From the IMG/VR virus record IMGVR_UViG_3300025446_000015, positions 1 to 42,909 of that record: a stretch of 42,909 bases of DNA, one strand, 5' to 3'. The stretch is from a virus. The notes below the pieces were generated by a model. It had not been told where the DNA came from. It worked only from the letters and a program-made list of their open reading frames with translations, and did not search any database. Both the position numbers and the translations under genes were made by a program. The stretch's first letter is position 1; every line of letters starts with the position of its first letter. Shown here piece after piece: positions 22,361-30,627 of this stretch.

Positions 22361-22782
22361 TTTAAAAACTCCGTCCAAACTGAATATTCAATTATGCGAC
22401 CTACCTTTTTCGCGGCCTCTTGCATAGGTTTATTTTGTGAATATATACCACCAGAAATTCTTGGAAGACCTTGTTTAATTATTATTTTTTTCAATTTAGC
22501 ATACATCTTTTCATATAAATATTGGTGTCGGTGCGATTTTTCGACAAAAGTCATTCGAATCCAAGCATATTTTTCATCTGGGTGGCACGTAAATGTTATT
22601 AAAGCTACTGGTTTATTTTTATATTCCATCCAAATGACTTCATGATCTCCAATTGTATCTTCATTTAAAATTATTAAAGGATCTACATATTTAATTTTAA
22701 TTAATTCATTCCATCCTTCCATCATTAGAGGAAGACAGGGAGAATTGGAAAGTTTTTTATTATATTTTAATGAATAACTCAT
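22357..22782 (-). CDS. GNAT-like acetyltransferase (probable)
   Basis: 141 residues. The order of elements fits a GNAT fold: VIWMEYKNKPVALITFTCHP (strands 2-4), AWIRMTFVEKSHRHQYLYEKMYAKLKKI (strand 4 and the acetyl-CoA pyrophosphate-binding helix, where HRHQYLYEKM replaces the usual RGxGxG), then PRISGGIYSQNKPMQEAAKKVG, typical of GNAT strand 5 and helix 4. The target is unknown. The ATG overlaps the uvsY stop by four bases, so the two are coupled. The weak P-loop makes me moderately sure. Confidence 0.6.
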   Translation of the reverse strand: MSYSLKYNKKLSNSPCLPLMMEGWNELIKIKYVDPLIILNEDTIGDHEVIWMEYKNKPVALITFTCHPDEKYAWIRMTFVEKSHRHQYLYEKMYAKLKKIIIKQGLPRISGGIYSQNKPMQEAAKKVGRIIEYSVWTEFLK

Positions 22783-23207
22783 TTTTCATTTCCTAAATAC
22801 TTTAAATAATCTGTAACATTTTTCATAAGCCAAGTTCTTTGACCAATTTGATCCATTGTGCGTTTTAAAAGGTCAATTAATTCTTCTTTAGATTCTATTT
22901 GGGTTCTTAATTTTTGAAGATCTTCATCCGCTGCAAGATATAATTTAACATCGGTATCAGCAATTCTTTTTAATAAAGGTTTTTTGATATAGACTTCATC
23001 TGGAGCTTTTTTCCTAAAATATTCCCATCGTTCTAAATATAATTTATCCCAATCTCTTTCAAGTTTTTTTAATGCTAAACGTTCTAACATAAGCATTTTA
23101 TTATATTTATGATGTATTTTAGGAGTACGGACCGCCTCATAATTTAATTCGTCATGTTCAATTCGGAGATCTTGTAAAATTTCCGCTTGTAATTCAGATA
23201 AAGTCAT
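22779..23207 (-). CDS. uvsY: UvsY recombination mediator
   Basis: A 142-residue helical protein whose length and N-terminal pattern match T4 UvsY (MTLSELQAEILQDLRIEHDEL then LNYEAVRTPKIHHKYNKM). The rest is charged helix (LYLAADEDLQKLRTQIESKEEL). UvsY helps load the UvsX recombinase on gp32-coated single-stranded DNA. Its location directly before uvsW is as in T4. It lies one base after the gp19-like gene and is coupled to the GNAT gene downstream. Confidence 0.85.
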   Translation of the reverse strand: MTLSELQAEILQDLRIEHDELNYEAVRTPKIHHKYNKMLMLERLALKKLERDWDKLYLERWEYFRKKAPDEVYIKKPLLKRIADTDVKLYLAADEDLQKLRTQIESKEELIDLLKRTMDQIGQRTWLMKNVTDYLKYLGNEK

Positions 23208-23208
23208 T

Positions 23209-23805
23209 TTATGTTGTAGAATCGTCTGTTGTATCAGGTTGAGTTGGAGTTACACTTTCAAAATCATAATAACTATAAGCAAATCTTACAGTAGCTTCAA
23301 TAGCTATAGGTTCATTTACATCATTTGTTAAATGAAATCCACTTAAATAAATTGGAAAAGCATCACGAAAATAAAAAACAATATTAGGAACTGATTGGTT
23401 AGTTAAAAGTATCAATTGAGCATCTGAAGTTAAACCACCTTCTTCATGTGGTTGTAATTGTTCTAATTTCACAGTTTCATAATCAGCACTGGTTTTTACC
23501 ATATACATCAATAACATCCAATTTGCTAATTCGCTCCAATTATTCATATCTGCATCAACAATAAATGTTACTTCTAATTCTTCAAATTCAATATTTAATC
23601 CACTTCTTGGAATAGGATTTACACTTGTTACTTGTTTCCAATTACTTCCATTCATTGATGGAATATTACAACTATTACTAGATAAAGATAATTCTGGTAA
23701 TTTAGTTAAGAAAAAAATAAATTTATTGGGATATAATGGATTGACATTTTTTGGTTGTCGATTTAATGCACCATATAATTGAGATTGATCTGTTTTAGTT
23801 ATCAT
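23209..23805 (-). CDS. virion structural protein, tail-tube (gp19)-like
   Basis: 198 residues. NPLYPNKFIFFLTKLPELSL near the start, IEFEELEVTFIVDADMNNW in the middle and YLSGFHLTNDVNEPIAIEATVRFAYSYYDF at the end recall structural proteins of T4-like phages related to the tail-tube fold. I start at the ATG 23805 because the frame upstream runs through the promoter. The consensus sigma70 promoter ends 13 bases before this ATG and no Shine-Dalgarno is visible. An early-type promoter for a virion protein would be unusual; the promoter may instead serve uvsY and uvsW behind it. Confidence 0.65.
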   Translation of the reverse strand: MITKTDQSQLYGALNRQPKNVNPLYPNKFIFFLTKLPELSLSSNSCNIPSMNGSNWKQVTSVNPIPRSGLNIEFEELEVTFIVDADMNNWSELANWMLLMYMVKTSADYETVKLEQLQPHEEGGLTSDAQLILLTNQSVPNIVFYFRDAFPIYLSGFHLTNDVNEPIAIEATVRFAYSYYDFESVTPTQPDTTDDSTT

Positions 23806-23818
23806 AACACTATTATTT

Positions 23819-23847
23819 ATTATATCATATTTTAAAGGATTTGTCAA
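23819..23847 (-). promoter_or_regulatory. consensus sigma70 promoter for the gp19-like-uvsY-uvsW unit
   Basis: TTGACA (23847-23842), a 17-bp spacer and TATAAT (23824-23819) match the consensus exactly. It begins 4 bases after the T-run of the gene 23 terminator and ends 13 bases before an ATG without a Shine-Dalgarno. Confidence 0.9.
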
Positions 23848-23850
23848 GAC

Positions 23851-23892
23851 AAAAAAATGGGGAATTAAGGATTTTAAGGTCCCTAATTCCCC
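23851..23892 (-). terminator. rho-independent terminator after gene 23
   Basis: On the minus strand GGGGAATTAGG pairs with CCTTAATTCCCC (one bulge) around an 11-base loop, followed by A and seven Ts. It lies 26 bases after the gene 23 stop codon and separates the late head operon from the next promoter. Confidence 0.9.
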
Positions 23893-23918
23893 GGAATTTT
23901 AAAACCAGTGGCAATTGA

Positions 23919-25277
23919 TTATAGAAGATTGACCACTTTAATCATACGGTAATATGCACTTGAATTACCCTGGAGGGTAGCATTCGCGTCTGACCAGAAT
24001 GGATTTGGCGCCAAAGCATACCGAGTCTTAAAGGCAATCTTCGGTTGGAAGGTATGAGGATCTTGTGCTCTAAACAATTGTAGAGGTACATATGGACAAT
24101 AGAAAAGACCTGCATCATAAGCATTTGCACCCTTATAACCTACTAATACGAATTCTTCATTTGTTCCACTATTACCAAAATAAGGATCGATATATACACG
24201 ATAACGTCCATTTAATACACCAGTGAAAGTATTTCCAGTATCATCTACTGTTAAATCACTTTGTAATGCAGGTGTATAATCTAATTTTCCAGCCATTACT
24301 AACGCACTAGCAACGTCTGAAGAACAGATTATAACATTACCTCTTCCACGACGCGTCGCCTTGGCAATAGCATTAGCTTCACGTTCAACTTGGAAGATAA
24401 GACCCTTAAATTTTTCAACTGACCAACGACCATTGGCATCAATGTCAAGATCGAATGTTCCAGGAACAGTTGTTTGTGCTGCACCAGTTACAGATACATA
24501 GTAAATTGTTCTAATAACTTCACGGTTAATTTCAGTTAAGATTTCAGCCGAAAGGATATTAGCCAATTCTGTTTCAGCATCTAAACCATGGATAGCTTTT
24601 AAGTCTTGTGCAACTTCAACTGAATATTCAGCTTTTAATGCACGGGTTTTAGCTTCCACAGTAATTTTATCAATACTGAAAGCCATCTGATTAAAATCAG
24701 ATCCAACTCCATCACCTAAAGCTTCAGCTTGTGGTGTGGTCATAGGACGACCGATTGTATAACCAGATACACTTGATACTGGTGGGAATCCAGTTGATAC
24801 AGGATCTGTTCCAGATTGAGATGAAGCACCAGGAAAACTATTCGATCCAGTTTGTCCTAACCAATCTTGTCCAGAAGGTCCATTAGGATCTTGACCAGAA
24901 AATTGTGTTTGGGCTTCATTGAATAATGCTTCTGTTCCTTGTTTGCTAGTATAACGTGACTTCATGGCAAAAATTAAACCGGTAGGTCCAACCATAGGTT
25001 GCACACCACAAACATCGTATGCAATCAAGTTAGGCATAGCACGTCTTACCAATGAAATCAAAATAGGATCGAAATTAGCAATTCCGGCTCCTGTACTTAA
25101 TGTAGGTGCGGATTCTTTTAAAGTTTGGCTTTGTTTTTCAAAATCTTCACTTTGATTTTCCATTAATGTAGCAATTACACGCCGTTTGTGGCGATTAACA
25201 AGTTTGCCATAACTTGGATCATCAAGAATCGTTTCCCACTTTGTAACCAATTTATCAGTGGTCATATCGTCTCTCAT
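23919..25277 (-). CDS. 23: major capsid protein (gp23)
   Basis: A 452-residue T4-type major capsid protein. The N-terminal prosequence region ends before LSTGAGIANFDPILISLVRRAMPNLIAYDVCGVQPM (about 60-95), the best-conserved gp23 stretch, and GPTGLIFAMKSRYTS follows. FNEAQTQFSG and the C-terminal PNPFWSDANATLQGNSSAYYR are also typical. In T4, gp21 removes about 65 N-terminal residues during head maturation. A late box at 25320-25327 and AGGAG 11 bases before the ATG drive it. The first ATG at 25277 is used; 25265 is an alternative. A terminator follows. Confidence 0.96.
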   Translation of the reverse strand: MRDDMTTDKLVTKWETILDDPSYGKLVNRHKRRVIATLMENQSEDFEKQSQTLKESAPTLSTGAGIANFDPILISLVRRAMPNLIAYDVCGVQPMVGPTGLIFAMKSRYTSKQGTEALFNEAQTQFSGQDPNGPSGQDWLGQTGSNSFPGASSQSGTDPVSTGFPPVSSVSGYTIGRPMTTPQAEALGDGVGSDFNQMAFSIDKITVEAKTRALKAEYSVEVAQDLKAIHGLDAETELANILSAEILTEINREVIRTIYYVSVTGAAQTTVPGTFDLDIDANGRWSVEKFKGLIFQVEREANAIAKATRRGRGNVIICSSDVASALVMAGKLDYTPALQSDLTVDDTGNTFTGVLNGRYRVYIDPYFGNSGTNEEFVLVGYKGANAYDAGLFYCPYVPLQLFRAQDPHTFQPKIAFKTRYALAPNPFWSDANATLQGNSSAYYRMIKVVNLL

Positions 25278-25319
25278 GTTAATTAATTCTCCTTAATTCT
25301 TTAATACACTATTATGGAA

Positions 25320-25327
25320 TATTTATA
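25320..25327 (-). promoter_or_regulatory. T4-type late promoter box of gene 23
   Basis: An exact TATAAATA, 42 bases before the gp23 ATG, in the 55-bp gap after gene 22. The major capsid gene is expected to have a strong late promoter. Confidence 0.85.
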
Positions 25328-25332
25328 ATCCA

Positions 25333-26766
25333 TTAATTTTTAGCCATTTGGTGTAATGCTGCTTTAACTGATTCTACCATTGTTAAAGTAGTAGTTTTTG
25401 TATCAGTGGCATTATCCAGTAATGTCTGTTCTGCTAAGGTTTTTGGCTTAGGTGATTCTTTTGAACTAACTACATTGTCTCTTAAAGTTGCTAACGCAGT
25501 TTCAAATTTCTTCGGTGTAGTGAATTCAACACTTTCAGCCAAAGTTCTCAATTTTTCCACTTGTGTAGTTGCCAAACCTTTTGCTACCCGATCAAAAATT
25601 TCAGAACGTTCATGTTTTTTAACTTCTTTTTGTAAAGAAATATTAGTTTCGATTTGTTCATTTAATTTTTGTTCTAATTTACTTATACGATTTGCCATTT
25701 CAGAAACAACATCAACTTTTTCTTCTGGTAATTCAATATAATGTTCTTCGAAAAGTTGTTTTAATTCACCAATAAAAGATTCTACTAATTCAGATTTAAT
25801 TGCACTTTCCAAAGGTACTTCATTTTCTTTGACCCAACTTTCTACTACTAAGTCAAGAGAACCATTTACTACTTCTGCCAATTCTTGGCGGATTTCTTCA
25901 ACACGTTCATTAAGTTTTCTCGTATTACGTTCTTTTAATGTTTTACGATATTCCTTAATTCTATTAGAAAGAGTAGCTTCAAAAATAGTAGATGTTTTTT
26001 CTTTTAATACTTCAGAAATAGGATCTCCAGCAAAAAGAGCAGAAGTTGCTTCTTTTACAGCTTTCTTATCAGCTTTTTCATCTTCCTCTTCTTCTTTTTT
26101 CTCTTCTTTTAATTTCTTTTTCTTTTCTTCTTTTTCTTTTTCTGCTTTACTTTCTTTTTCGTCTTCTTCTTCTTTAATACCAGGATCTTTTTCGTGAGTT
26201 TTTTCACCTTCTTCATTATCATTTTCTTCCTTTAACCGATCAGCTTTTTCTCCAGATCCTTTAGCTTTATCGGTATAACCAGCACGTTTATTGGCATTAG
26301 AAGTTTCTTTTTCTTCTTCTTTTTCTTCTTTAACTTCTTTTTCTTTCTTTTTCTTCAAAAATGGAGGAAGATCTTTCTTTTCCTTCTCTTTTTCATCATC
26401 TTCTTCCTCATGAAGACCATAAACTTTTGGAGTAGGAGGAAGTTCCCGAGAACCAGGATCTTTATTATCTTTATCTACTCCACCCAATTGTTTACGGGGC
26501 AAATCTGCATTTGTAGGAAGATGTCCTGTAGGACCTTCAGTAGGTGAAACACCTGGAGTAGTTTTTAATGTATCAACGGCACCTGTAGGAATTGGTCCTG
26601 TAGCATCAATTTTACCGTGACCATCAATAACACCTTTAGTTACATCTTCACCTTTTTCAGGTTTTACTTGTGTAGGACTATTGGTACCATAACGTTCTTC
26701 TGATTCTGTCAATACGGTCTTTTTTTTGCTGAGGATCGCGTCCAATTTTTCGTTAAAGGATTTCAT
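25333..26766 (-). CDS. 22: prohead scaffolding core protein (gp22)
   Basis: 477 residues, much longer than T4 gp22 (about 270). Residues 1-110 are Pro/Gly/Thr-rich and include 'KPEKGEDVTKG'. Residues 110-240 are a very highly charged Glu/Lys low-complexity stretch. Residues 245-477 are coiled-coil and contain the gp22-like part (RIKEYRKTLKERNTRKLNE, EKVDVVSEMANRISKLEQKL), ending VESVKAALHQMAKN. It forms the core around which gp23 assembles and is later digested by gp21. It lies between 21 and 23 as in T4. AGGAGACATAGA precedes the ATG. Confidence 0.88.
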   Translation of the reverse strand: MKSFNEKLDAILSKKKTVLTESEERYGTNSPTQVKPEKGEDVTKGVIDGHGKIDATGPIPTGAVDTLKTTPGVSPTEGPTGHLPTNADLPRKQLGGVDKDNKDPGSRELPPTPKVYGLHEEEDDEKEKEKKDLPPFLKKKKEKEVKEEKEEEKETSNANKRAGYTDKAKGSGEKADRLKEENDNEEGEKTHEKDPGIKEEEDEKESKAEKEKEEKKKKLKEEKKEEEEDEKADKKAVKEATSALFAGDPISEVLKEKTSTIFEATLSNRIKEYRKTLKERNTRKLNERVEEIRQELAEVVNGSLDLVVESWVKENEVPLESAIKSELVESFIGELKQLFEEHYIELPEEKVDVVSEMANRISKLEQKLNEQIETNISLQKEVKKHERSEIFDRVAKGLATTQVEKLRTLAESVEFTTPKKFETALATLRDNVVSSKESPKPKTLAEQTLLDNATDTKTTTLTMVESVKAALHQMAKN

Positions 26767-26797
26767 TCTATGTCTCCTCGACTATTAATCAAAATTA

Positions 26798-26827
26798 ATG
26801 GATAAATATCTCTTATCCATATTTATA
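26798..26827 (-). promoter_or_regulatory. late promoter of gene 22 with an adjoining inverted repeat
   Basis: An exact TATAAATA (26827-26820) lies 54 bases before the gp22 ATG. It directly joins an 8-bp perfect inverted repeat (ATGGATAA at 26820-26813 and TTATCCAT at 26805-26798, minus strand). The expected start near 26814 falls at the end of the first arm, so the repeat acts mainly at the DNA level, if at all. Confidence 0.75.
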
Positions 26828-26832
26828 AAAAT

Positions 26833-27525
26833 CTATATCTTAAAACGGTCATCTATTTCCGTTAAGAATTCTTTATAAACTTGTAAACTAACTTCATGTA
26901 AAGAATTTTCTGAAGCTAATTTAATAGCTTTTTTCCATTTATCTAAATTTGCTTCTTGAATTAATCCATCAGCAAAAATGTATTCTTTATTTTCCATTAC
27001 ACCTCTAACAAATGCATCAGGTGCAGATGGATCCATAACAATATCTGCCGCAGTTGCTAAATGGAAATCACCTTGAACCATATCAATACCATTTGTACGC
27101 CGAAGTGTTCCAACTGCTCTTGAAGATACTCCAAAAAGGATTTCTTCTTCCAAAAAATTTTGAACAATTTTTCCAAATGGTGAATTAGAAATTCTTGCTT
27201 TTCCAATATAATTATCACCATCTTTTATAAGTGAAATAATTTTATGTGAAACTCTTTCAGGATTTACTGTAGGACCATCAGGATGTCCTAATTCTCCAAC
27301 TGCTCTATTTTTAAGAACCATTTCATTTACATAACGGATTACTTCTGGTTCCATAATCGATTTTGGATATTTACGTTTATTTTTATTAACTATTTCTTGT
27401 TGTAAAAATACACCTTCAATCATACGGTAGGTCTTACCATTAAGATCTTCTTTTATGAATTGAAATTCATCACATGCCTCAATTAGCATGTCCATTTCAA
27501 CACCATTTAAAATGATTTTAGACAT
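26833..27525 (-). CDS. 21: prohead core protease (gp21)
   Basis: A 230-residue serine protease of the T4 gp21 family (herpesvirus-protease-like fold). KRKYPKSIMEPEV (50-62) and AVGELGHPDGPTV (about 75-87), with the catalytic His, are followed by ILFGVSSRAVGTL (about 128-140), with the catalytic Ser. ATAADIVMDPSAPDAFV follows. It cleaves the scaffold and the gp23 N-terminus during head maturation. The gene lies just upstream of 22 and one base after the small 79-residue gene. Confidence 0.92.
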   Translation of the reverse strand: MSKIILNGVEMDMLIEACDEFQFIKEDLNGKTYRMIEGVFLQQEIVNKNKRKYPKSIMEPEVIRYVNEMVLKNRAVGELGHPDGPTVNPERVSHKIISLIKDGDNYIGKARISNSPFGKIVQNFLEEEILFGVSSRAVGTLRRTNGIDMVQGDFHLATAADIVMDPSAPDAFVRGVMENKEYIFADGLIQEANLDKWKKAIKLASENSLHEVSLQVYKEFLTEIDDRFKI

Positions 27526-27526
27526 A

Positions 27527-27766
27527 TTATTTTAATCCTACAATCGTACCGGCACTGGAAGATAATAGATACAGGATCTCAATAGGATAAATGAATCCAG
27601 GTTCAACAGTAAGTCCCGCAGTTTCCCCATAAATGGTTTGAATAACTATAACTCCACTTGTACCAGCCATAAATGCACTATATGCACCGGCTGATCCACC
27701 ACTAGCTAATCCGGAAGTACCGGCAGTAGTAACCGTTAAATTTACCACGTGAGTATAAGGATACAT
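27527..27766 (-). CDS. small hypothetical virion-block protein, 79 residues
   Basis: A Gly/Ser/Thr/Ala-rich protein (TTAGTSGLASGGSAGAYSAF, then hydrophobic VIVIQTIYGETAGL and IYPIEILYLL). It has no Lys-rich parts and is unlike its neighbours. It lies between the core protein gene and 21. The composition suggests a small beta-structured decoration or core component, but I know no family. The ATG overlaps the TAA of the upstream gene (TAATG). Confidence 0.55.
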   Translation of the reverse strand: MYPYTHVVNLTVTTAGTSGLASGGSAGAYSAFMAGTSGVIVIQTIYGETAGLTVEPGFIYPIEILYLLSSSAGTIVGLK

Positions 27767-28044
27767 TACTTACCCGCCTTCGCATCCTCGTGTTGCTCTT
27801 TATTTTCACCATGTTTTAGGTGCTTCATTTTATCTTTAAAAGCCTTGCGCCGAGATGCATTTAATTTTGCTTTTTCATCTGAACCTGGAAGAGTATCAAT
27901 TGCTTTCCAAGTTTTAGCAACTACTTGTTTCTTTTTCTCTTCTAAAATAACTCCAGCCTTTTGATACAATGACCGTTCTAATAATTCAGTAGATCTTAAA
28001 TAATCTTTATTTTCAATAGCTGTAATTATATCTGTTTTAACCAT
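27766..28044 (-). CDS. prohead core protein (gp67/68-like)
   Basis: 92 residues starting at the ATG at 28044, which has GGAGATCTAT directly before it. The pattern MVKTDIITAIENKDYLRSTE with LYQKAGVILEEKKKQV resembles the N-terminus of small core proteins of T4-like phages; the C-terminus is Lys/His-rich (KDKMKHLKHGENKEQH). The position between 20 and 21 is where T4 has 67 and 68. A role in shaping the prohead core is inferred from position and resemblance. Confidence 0.6.
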   Translation of the reverse strand: MVKTDIITAIENKDYLRSTELLERSLYQKAGVILEEKKKQVVAKTWKAIDTLPGSDEKAKLNASRRKAFKDKMKHLKHGENKEQHEDAKAGK

Positions 28045-28063
28045 ATAGATCTCCAATTAATAT

Positions 28064-28714
28064 TTAGTCATTTACCATTCTTTGGCAAAAGTCTACAGCT
28101 TTAAGGAAATGTGTTTTATCACCTGTTAAAAGGTCTACAAAATATTTTAAATTATCTTCTGTTAAATTTTCCATTACTGTATCTATTTTTTTAATTATAG
28201 ATTCATTTAAAACCATTCTATGTCCATCTTTAAGTACTAAAACTGATTCATAACGAACGCGTTTATTAGTATCTTCATCATCCCGTAAACCTTTTCCACT
28301 TTGTGAATCTTGGTCATTTGATTTAGTACTATCTACCCTAATTTCAGTTCTTGTTGTTTCTCCAAGAAAGGTGTTAAAATATTCTCTTAAAGATTCTTCT
28401 TTAATTCCATATTGTTTAGCAGCCATTTGGATAGTATTTTCTAATTCGAGATTATTTTCTAATACACTTTCCACAGTATAATCAATAGCTTCACGGACCT
28501 TAGGTTCATAAGATTCATATGGATCTTTATCTTTTTCAGGTTCCAATAATAATTTCTTTCCTTCTGTTAAAACTTTCGAATTTAATTCTCTCTTTTTCTT
28601 ATTGTAGGCTTTCGTTACTTTTTCAGTAAGAATTTCATCTACATTACTGATTAGAGAATACGGTGCCTGATTCTCGCAAGAGAGAACTATATTTTTAACG
28701 GATTTTGGTGTCAT
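28064..28714 (-). CDS. hypothetical protein in the prohead core region
   Basis: 216 residues from the ATG at 28714, which has GGAGAATAT upstream. It is charged and mostly helical: KVTKAYNKKKRELNSKVL near residue 30, an Asp/Glu-rich middle, then RVRYESVLVLKDGHRMVLNE and a C-terminal helix pair (YFVDLLTGDKTHFLKAVDF). It lies between 20 and the 67/68-like gene, a place that codes for core or scaffold proteins in T4-like phages. No clear homologue is recognised, so a scaffold role is only a guess. Confidence 0.6.
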   Translation of the reverse strand: MTPKSVKNIVLSCENQAPYSLISNVDEILTEKVTKAYNKKKRELNSKVLTEGKKLLLEPEKDKDPYESYEPKVREAIDYTVESVLENNLELENTIQMAAKQYGIKEESLREYFNTFLGETTRTEIRVDSTKSNDQDSQSGKGLRDDEDTNKRVRYESVLVLKDGHRMVLNESIIKKIDTVMENLTEDNLKYFVDLLTGDKTHFLKAVDFCQRMVND

Positions 28715-28722
28715 ATATTCTC

Positions 28723-28896
28723 CTATTCTAAATTCCAATTAATCTTTAGTATTTTCACTTCTTTTAAAATTTCGGGTATAATTTCCATTATATCAACTTC
28801 AGCTTCTAACCCATGAATTGTTTTATCCAATTCTTCTTGTGTATAATTTCTTTTGGCATGTAATTGCCCAAATGCCCCATAAATTTTTGTTTTCAT
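28723..28896 (-). CDS. small hypothetical protein after gene 20, 57 residues
   Basis: The ATG at 28896 overlaps the gene 20 stop (TAATG). It encodes MKTKIYGAFGQLHAKRNYTQ followed by an acidic helix (EELDKTIHGLEAEVDIMEII) and stops just before the next gene's ribosome-binding site. Tight packing on both sides supports a real gene. It could be a small core protein in the T4 gene 67 position. No family is recognised. Confidence 0.6.
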   Translation of the reverse strand: MKTKIYGAFGQLHAKRNYTQEELDKTIHGLEAEVDIMEIIPEILKEVKILKINWNLE

Positions 28897-30485
28897 TATT
28901 TATTTTTCTCCGATTTTGATTTTTTAGGTGCTGGTGGAGGTTCCTGTTCAAATACACCAGATTCTAAAGAAGCGATTCTTTCTTTTTCGTCATCAACTTC
29001 AGGTTTTTCATTTTTAATTTGGTCTTTCATAATTTCAATTTGATCTTCATCTAACATTAATACATTCTTGAATATCCATTCTCTTGAAAAATATCTATCA
29101 ACAGGAGATTCTGGGTCAATCATAGTTAATAATTGAAGTCTTTTTGTCCAAATTTCTTGTTCTTTAGCTTCAGTAAAGACCGAATCTTTTTGATAAGCAA
29201 TAGTTATATTATCTCTAAAATCTCCCCATTCATCTTTAGTAATAACTCCACATAATTCTAATTGAATTTTCAAAAGTTCTTTAATTAAATGATCGAATCT
29301 TTTACGAAGTTTTACAATAAATCTTGAAAATTTAACTTCATCTCTTGAAATTTCAGCTTCACGACCAACACCAAAACCACCATCAGATTTTAAACGTGAT
29401 TTAGGAACATGTAAAGCTTGATATAACCGTTCCTGGAAATACATAATATCTTCAATTTGTCCAAGATTAGTTCCAGCAGGTAAAGTTGTTACTTCAGTTC
29501 CTCGTCCACCTTCACGTCTTGGTAAGAAAAAATCCTCTTGCATCGATAAGAATTTATGGTCATCTCTAACATTTCCTGTATCAGAATCATATACTAATTT
29601 ATTACGGAAGTCATTCATAATAACTTTAATATAAGCTTCTGCTCGGTTAGTTGGCATATTACCAACATCAATATAAAATACTCTACGTTCAGCCGCACGA
29701 CTTAACCGATAAATAACATGAGCATCTTCCATTGCACGTAATTGATTGAGTGGTTTAATTGCTTTATGCAAATAACTTACAACCATATTCCGTGTACTAT
29801 CAATTAAACCAGAATGAACATAACAAATGGCATCAGGAGCAATTTTAACTCCAATTGCCGTTGTTGCTTCAACATTAACAATTCCACGTTCATTATAAAG
29901 GTAATATTCTAAAATAGAATCTACAATTTCAACTCCACCTTCACCTAATTTCTTTTTAATTTCACGGATTTTACGAACTCTTCTAGGATCTAAATATCTT
30001 AGTTCCTTAATACCTTCTTGTGGTGTATCTGGATCAACTAATATATGATAAAATAAACGTCCATCAACATACCACCGTCTAAAAATTTCCATACCATCTT
30101 CATTGAAATTCAAAAGTTTAAGAATTTCATCAAAAGCATCATGTATTTGCTTTTTGACACTTTCAGGTTGTTCTAATTGTTCTAAATTAATTGATAATGC
30201 AGGACGATTATCTTCTTGGACAACTGCATCAGTAATAATATCTTCTATTGCTTGGTCACACTCTGGTTGCATGGCCATGTCTCTATACCGAGTAATTAAT
30301 TCAGCTTCGTTTTTAGCTGTACCTTCTAAATCTACATAAGTTCCATAAATTCCACCAGAGGCAATTTGTGAGGCACCATCTACATTAGCTGGGATAGCAA
30401 ATGATTTGTATTTTTGGATAGGATTTTGAGTTCCTATCTGAAATCCCAATAACCGAAATGCCTCCATTAAATAATTTTTAGCCAT
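28896..30485 (-). CDS. 20: portal vertex protein (gp20)
   Basis: A 529-residue T4-type portal protein. ITRYRDMAMQPECDQAIEDI (65-84), AVVQEDNRPALSINL, RRWYVDGRLFYHILVDPD, ELRYLDPRRVRKI (around 165-177) and LPAGTNLGQIEDIMYFQERL with HVPKSRL are highly conserved in gp20 proteins. Twelve copies form the ring through which DNA is packaged and which starts prohead assembly. The C-terminus is Pro/Lys-rich (EQEPPPAPKKSKSEKNK). The start overlaps the end of the small 30-residue frame upstream (8 bases). Confidence 0.96.
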   Translation of the reverse strand: MAKNYLMEAFRLLGFQIGTQNPIQKYKSFAIPANVDGASQIASGGIYGTYVDLEGTAKNEAELITRYRDMAMQPECDQAIEDIITDAVVQEDNRPALSINLEQLEQPESVKKQIHDAFDEILKLLNFNEDGMEIFRRWYVDGRLFYHILVDPDTPQEGIKELRYLDPRRVRKIREIKKKLGEGGVEIVDSILEYYLYNERGIVNVEATTAIGVKIAPDAICYVHSGLIDSTRNMVVSYLHKAIKPLNQLRAMEDAHVIYRLSRAAERRVFYIDVGNMPTNRAEAYIKVIMNDFRNKLVYDSDTGNVRDDHKFLSMQEDFFLPRREGGRGTEVTTLPAGTNLGQIEDIMYFQERLYQALHVPKSRLKSDGGFGVGREAEISRDEVKFSRFIVKLRKRFDHLIKELLKIQLELCGVITKDEWGDFRDNITIAYQKDSVFTEAKEQEIWTKRLQLLTMIDPESPVDRYFSREWIFKNVLMLDEDQIEIMKDQIKNEKPEVDDEKERIASLESGVFEQEPPPAPKKSKSEKNK

Positions 30486-30570
30486 TATGATTCACACTTT
30501 CTAAATATTTTTTATGAGGGGCTTTCATTTTTAATTTTGTTTCTTCAGAATGGTGTTGATGTTTAGCCAT
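30478..30570 (-). CDS. 30-residue peptide with a NUMOD3-like motif before gene 20
   Basis: The ATG at 30570 has AGGATATC upstream. The peptide is MAKHQHHSEETKLKMKAPHK plus ten residues, and its stop overlaps the gene 20 start (ATGGCTAA). HSEETKLKMK is the NUMOD3 DNA-binding motif of homing endonucleases, also seen in the GIY-YIG protein of this window. It may be a small relic of an endonuclease gene, or a functional leader coupled to gp20. Confidence 0.5.
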   Translation of the reverse strand: MAKHQHHSEETKLKMKAPHKKYLESVNHNG

Positions 30571-30583
30571 GATATCCTATTTT

Positions 30584-30619
30584 GAGGGGAGATTAATCTC
30601 CCCTCTTTATCTATTTATT
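30584..30619 (-). promoter_or_regulatory. variant late box followed by a perfect 22-bp palindrome
   Basis: AATAAATA (30619-30612) differs from the late consensus by one base. If transcription starts six bases further on, near 30606, the RNA would begin almost exactly with GAGGGGAGATTAATCTCCCCTC (30605-30584), a perfect palindrome giving a 9-10 bp hairpin with a small AT loop. The minus-strand bases after it are AAAATAGG, so it is not a minus-strand terminator. It precedes the gene 20 operon. Confidence 0.5.
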
Positions 30620-30627
30620 CGGATTAA

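Noticed and set aside
25333-26766. Long charged region of gp22 as a sign of a misassembled fusion
   Set aside because: The frame is continuous, the composition grades smoothly, and scaffold proteins tolerate such insertions.
30584-30605. Palindrome read as a minus-strand terminator
   Set aside because: No T-run follows in the minus direction, and gene 20 would be cut off from upstream transcription.
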